Source: an uncultured Bacteroides sp. (GTDB taxonomy: Bacteria > Bacteroidota > Bacteroidia > Bacteroidales > Bacteroidaceae). Taken from it: 64,000 nt of DNA. A program made the translations under genes and the position numbers. Positions 63,074 through 64,000 of this stretch are shown one piece after another. The notes under the pieces are model-generated. The model made no database searches. It had not been told where the DNA came from and saw only the letters and a list, made by a program, of their open reading frames with translations. Position 1 is the stretch's first letter, and each line of letters starts with the position of its first letter. Where the stretch lies: NCBI GenBank assembly GCA_900552645.1, contig USAN01000006.1:1-64000 (forward strand), in the 5' to 3' direction.

Positions 63074-63841
63074 CTATCTATATTCGCTTTCTCCTTCTAT
63101 ATACTGTTCTAGAAACATACTCTCTCCATCGAACACTGCATATGAGAACTCATTTATCCAATCTCCCAAAATAATCATTCTTGAGGTATGAGATAACATA
63201 AGGTCGAGCATAATATGGCGATGACCAAATATAAAATAGTTTATTGTAGGATGAGTTATTAGATACTTTTTCGAAAACTTAACCAACGGTTCTATAGCCT
63301 CTCCCTGATATTCGGGCTCTTTACCACCCTCTCTTTTCAGTCGGCTATGCTTAGCCCATTCAAGTCCAAAATTCATACTCCATCTTGGATGAAGCATAGA
63401 AAACATTCTACGCAAAGTAGTGCTATGAAACATTCTTCTAAGCAACATAAATTTCTTGTCTTCGTCTCCTAAGCCATCTCCATGTGCTAGATAGAACTCT
63501 TTTCCATATATTTCACATGTAACAGCTTCGCGGTGTACAATCATACCACACTCCTTCTCAAAATAATCAATACACCATATATCATGATTACCTATAAAAA
63601 AATGTACTTCTACACCCATATCGGTAAGTTCGGATATTTTGCCAAGAAAACGTGTATATCCTTTAGGCACTACAAACTTAAATTCATACCAGAAATCGAA
63701 CATATCTCCTAACAGATATACGGCAGCTGCATCATTTTTTATACTATCCAGAAAATTCACAAGCCGACGTTCCTGAGTACGGCTATGTTCTATAGCACGA
63801 GACCCAAGATGCGCATCCGATAGAAAATATATATTCTTCAT
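63074..63841 (-). CDS. lpxH: UDP-2,3-diacylglucosamine hydrolase
   Basis: LpxH removes UMP from UDP-2,3-diacylglucosamine to give lipid X in lipid A synthesis. The 255-residue calcineurin-like phosphoesterase has the metal motifs FLSDAHLGSR, LLGDMFDFWYE, FFIGNHDIW, LAHGDGLG and FIFGHRH. It starts one base after the stop of the DUF59 gene upstream, with which it shares a transcript. Other LpxH-like phosphoesterases exist, but the motif set and length fit LpxH well. Confidence 0.92.
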   Translation of the reverse strand: MKNIYFLSDAHLGSRAIEHSRTQERRLVNFLDSIKNDAAAVYLLGDMFDFWYEFKFVVPKGYTRFLGKISELTDMGVEVHFFIGNHDIWCIDYFEKECGMIVHREAVTCEIYGKEFYLAHGDGLGDEDKKFMLLRRMFHSTTLRRMFSMLHPRWSMNFGLEWAKHSRLKREGGKEPEYQGEAIEPLVKFSKKYLITHPTINYFIFGHRHIMLDLMLSHTSRMIILGDWINEFSYAVFDGESMFLEQYIEGESEYR

Positions 63842-63842
63842 A

Positions 63843-64000
63843 TTATAAAAATCCTAATTCTAATTTAGCTTCCTCACTCATCATATCCTTATCCCATTCC
63901 GGTTCGAAAACAAGATTTATAGTCGAAGAGACTACCCCTTCAACCGAATCTACTTTCTGGCGTACATCTTCCATTATAAAATCGGCAGCAGGACAATTGG
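63843..64000 (-). CDS. DUF59/MIP18-family iron-sulfur assembly protein, 5' end missing
   Basis: Only the C-terminal 52 residues lie in the window; the gene continues past the edge. The visible part has NCPAADFIMEDVRQK with the conserved Cys-Pro, then VSSTINLVFEPEWDKDMM, the DUF59 (SufT/PaaD-like) pattern, and ends EAKLELGFL. Such proteins help mature Fe-S proteins. The stop is one base before the lpxH start. Confidence 0.85.
   Translation of the reverse strand, partial: NCPAADFIMEDVRQKVDSVEGVVSSTINLVFEPEWDKDMMSEEAKLELGFL

Overview
The window is a stretch of a Bacteroidales chromosome (Bacteroides-like; genus not resolved). The evidence is a SusC/SusD pair, a hybrid two-component sensor regulator, many secreted glycoside hydrolases, promoters that fit the Bacteroides -7 consensus TAnnTTTG, weak or absent Shine-Dalgarno sequences, and typical Bacteroidales housekeeping gene order. 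No insertion sequence, phage gene or CRISPR array was seen.

Layout. 0-21 kb is housekeeping: the 3' part of a tRNA-Thr, mdh, dnaG, folE, a SPOR protein, tpiA, a DoxX-like membrane protein, a duplicated DUF1599 protein, an M23/LysM peptidase, ndk, recG-ispD, a DJ-1 protein, the pdxJ-exbB-exbD-tonB operon, nadK, a ferredoxin-nitroreductase and sbcDC. From 21.5 to 53.6 kb lies a large polysaccharide utilisation locus (PUL). It has an enzyme wing (GH127/146, GH31, a membrane AraC regulator without kinase, GH35, GH51, tandem GH43), then a small DUF1003-YccF pair on the opposite strand, then the SusCD wing (GH16, a GH43 resembling exo-beta-1,3-galactanases, SusD, SusC, a hybrid two-component regulator, a GH105-DUF2264/GH154 fusion and a BNR_4 propeller protein). 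From 53.6 kb housekeeping resumes: a HAD phosphatase, murF, folP-cdaA, GNAT and DUF2156 proteins, lrgAB, pta-ackA, lpxH and a truncated DUF59 gene.

How the PUL works together (inference). GH16 plus a beta-1,3-galactanase-like GH43, a beta-galactosidase, arabinofuranosidases of both anomeric types, a rhamnose/uronate-type propeller enzyme and a GH105-GH154 uronidase fusion would together suit a type II arabinogalactan or arabinogalactan protein. SusCD would import oligosaccharides and the hybrid regulator would sense a breakdown product.

The main new observation is regulatory. Four separate minus-strand promoters (susC, the GH43-GH16 operon, the BNR_4-GH105 operon and the GH43-GH51-GH35 operon) each have a -7 box, and 27 bp upstream of it a pair of 11-bp direct half-sites with a 22-bp period (consensus about AAAATCATTCA; one of the eight half-sites is weak). 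This looks like the operator of the locus's AraC-type regulator and would tie both wings into one regulon. Other signals are a 22-bp-periodic palindromic array after nadK, a 29-bp imperfect palindrome shared by two intergenic regions, and hairpins that straddle the stop codons of tightly convergent genes.
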